Source: Thermomonas paludicola
GTDB lineage: Bacteria > Pseudomonadota > Gammaproteobacteria > Xanthomonadales > Xanthomonadaceae
Direction: 5' to 3'
NCBI RefSeq assembly: GCF_024498955.1
Contig: NZ_CP093311.1
Span: forward strand, 1,054,001 to 1,118,000
DNA: 64,000 bases
This document shows, piece by piece, positions 62,793 through 64,000 of this stretch (within the stretch, counting starts at the first letter, position 1; every line of letters starts with the position of its first letter). The translations under genes were made by a program, and so were the position numbers. The notes beneath the pieces are model-generated. The model was not told the DNA's origin. It saw only the letters and a program-made list of their open reading frames with translations, and ran no database searches.

Positions 62793-63200
62793 ATGCACAT
62801 GCAGCCCGAAGCCGATGCCGGTGTGCGCCTTGATCTATGGTTGTGGGCTGCGCGCTTTTACAAGACCCGTGCGCTGGCCAGGCAGGCCATCGAAACCGGC
62901 AAGGTCGAACTTGGCGGGCAGCGCGCCAAGCCCGCGCGCAGCGTGCGGGTTGGCGATGCGCTGGTGGTGATGCGCGGCGAAGAACGTTTCCAGCTTGAAG
63001 TGCGCGCGCTGTCCACGACGCGTGGCCCGGCTCGCATCGCACAAACCCTGTATCTGGAGTCCGACGCTTCCATGCTGGCGCGCCAGCAGGAGCGCCAGCA
63101 ACGCCTGGCGGAGCGCGCGGGCTTCCAGCCGCCGGACACCAGGCCGGACAAGCGGGCACGCCGCCTGATTCGCGCATTGGGTGATATCGATGCGATATAG
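62793..63200 (+). CDS. hslR: Hsp15-type S4-domain RNA-binding protein
   Basis: The 135-residue protein has an S4 RNA-binding domain (about residues 12-60, RLDLWLWAARFYKTRALARQ ... GKVELGGQRAKPARSVRVGD) and a basic C-terminal tail (KRARRLIRALGD). Hsp15 rescues stalled 50S subunits carrying peptidyl-tRNA. ATG 62793 or 62799 could start it; the promoter overlaps the rplS terminator. Confidence 0.88.
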   Translation: MHMQPEADAGVRLDLWLWAARFYKTRALARQAIETGKVELGGQRAKPARSVRVGDALVVMRGEERFQLEVRALSTTRGPARIAQTLYLESDASMLARQQERQQRLAERAGFQPPDTRPDKRARRLIRALGDIDAI

Positions 63201-63325
63201 CGGGCGTCCCCTGCGCACTAGGCTGATTGGCCACGTCCCGAACTTCGCGCTTAGGCCGTTTCGGGAATGGTGTACTGCTTGGCCTGCCGGCAGCATGTGC
63301 CCACGTTGAAACGTTGGGGTAGGGC

Positions 63326-64000
63326 ATGGCCGTCACGGTCTTGAAAATGGGGGCGCGGGGGGAGCCGGTGCGCCGCCTGCAGGAAGCATTGAACCGCAAG
63401 TTGCCGGGTGCGGCGTTGGCCACGGATGGGGATTTCGGCAACCGGACCCTGGCCGCGGTGCGGCGTTACCAGGACGAGGCCTGGCTGGTGGTCGATGGCG
63501 AGGCCGGGCAATGCACCCAAAATGCCTTGTTCGATGCGGAGTCCTACGCCGCGATTCGCCACCAGCGCCCCTTCATCCCGCAGCCAACACAAACGACCTG
63601 TTGGGCGGCAGCCACTGCAATGCTCAAGCGCAGCACCGTCAATGCGGTGAAGGCGGCTACCCCGGCCGACATGTGGAGTGACCAGGACGGGCTGTACAAC
63701 CAGAGCGATGTCGGCAATTGGGTGCCGCAGACCGAACGCTATGCGCGGGCCCACGGGCTGCGTTACTTTCCCCCCGCCTCGCGGACACCGCAGGCCTTCG
63801 CCGCGATGCTGCGGGCAGGGCCGCTGATGGTCGATACGCTCTGGCGCTCCAGCGAATACGCCAAGGGAAACGCAAGCCCGGGCCACATGACGGTGGTGGT
63901 GGGGATTCGCGGCGACGCGGATCCAAGCGGGCGCGGAACCAGCCTGATGGTGTTCGATCCCTGGGCGCCCAATGTCGGCAGGCAATGGCGGGTCAGTTAT
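63326..64000 (+). CDS. papain-like cysteine peptidase with peptidoglycan-binding domain, 3' end outside window
   Basis: The visible 225 residues start MAVTVLKMGARGEPVRRLQE. Residues 1 to about 65 are a PG_binding_1 repeat (LQEALNRKLPG...TDGDFGNRTLAAVRRYQDEA). A papain-like fold follows, with the nucleophile cysteine in PQPTQTTCWAAATAMLKR and the histidine in SPGHMTVVVGIRG; the third catalytic residue (V-F-D-P-W region) is also in view. No N-terminal signal peptide is seen. The domains suggest cell-wall-associated protein processing or an effector. The gene is cut by the window edge. The 125 bp before it contain nothing I can name. Confidence 0.75.
   Translation, partial: MAVTVLKMGARGEPVRRLQEALNRKLPGAALATDGDFGNRTLAAVRRYQDEAWLVVDGEAGQCTQNALFDAESYAAIRHQRPFIPQPTQTTCWAAATAMLKRSTVNAVKAATPADMWSDQDGLYNQSDVGNWVPQTERYARAHGLRYFPPASRTPQAFAAMLRAGPLMVDTLWRSSEYAKGNASPGHMTVVVGIRGDADPSGRGTSLMVFDPWAPNVGRQWRVSY

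Overview
The window is high-GC, densely packed gammaproteobacterial chromosome. The fused aspartokinase/homoserine dehydrogenase thrA-thrB-thrC operon, the xseA/ispG pair, the murB-pyrD block and the ffh ... rpsP-rimM-trmD-rplS order fit the Xanthomonadales (Lysobacteraceae/Xanthomonadaceae). The complete respiratory nitrate reduction island favours a denitrifying genus such as Thermomonas, but this is an inference from gene content, not a sequence match. Both strands are used, most neighbours overlap by 1-10 bp, and no gene-free stretch exceeds about 300 bp.

Layout. 1-16.4 kb is mostly housekeeping: an MsbA-type ABC exporter (cut by the window edge), an ECF sigma/anti-sigma pair, xseA, ispG, a DMT permease, murB, pyrD and an ALDH7-type aldehyde dehydrogenase. 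It is interspersed with cyclic-di-GMP enzymes (GAF-GAF-GGDEF-EAL, HD-GYP, FHA-GGDEF; a fourth, membrane GGDEF protein lies at 59 kb). 16.5 kb holds a tRNA-Arg(CCU). 16.7-21.5 kb is the thr operon on the minus strand, preceded by a threonine-rich leader peptide (thrL). 21.5-22.9 kb is unusual: the thr promoter/leader is present twice as direct repeats, and between the copies lie a TylF-type methyltransferase gene and the 3' end of an unidentified gene. 22.9-33.8 kb carries a dicarboxylate symporter, an L,D-transpeptidase lipoprotein, a calcium-loop protein, radA, a MarR-controlled tripartite drug efflux operon and a CcsA/YpjD-like membrane protein.

34.3-57.0 kb is one functional island for molybdenum and nitrate: moaA (behind a Moco-riboswitch-like leader), a moaC-moaB fusion, moeA, moaD, moaE, a small unknown gene, narK, narG-narH-narJ-narI, a parvulin isomerase, a second narK, modE, a TonB-dependent receptor, a periplasmic molybdopterin-binding-fold protein, a TehA-like anion channel and modABC. 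Five FNR/DNR-type boxes (TTGAY-N4-RTCAA) and a ModE-type operator tie these genes together. Four of the boxes sit about 40-42 bp upstream of a plausible start site, the position expected of FNR-type activation. The parts fit together as molybdate entry (TonB receptor, then ModABC), cofactor synthesis (Moa/Moe), nitrate exchange (two NarK) and the NarGHI enzyme with its NarJ chaperone. As given, narH contains a one-base frameshift near 45,488.

57.1-64 kb returns to core genes: ffh, an AhpD-like protein, a diguanylate cyclase, rpsP-rimM-trmD-rplS and an Hsp15-type S4 protein. It ends in a truncated gene for a papain-like peptidase with a peptidoglycan-binding domain.
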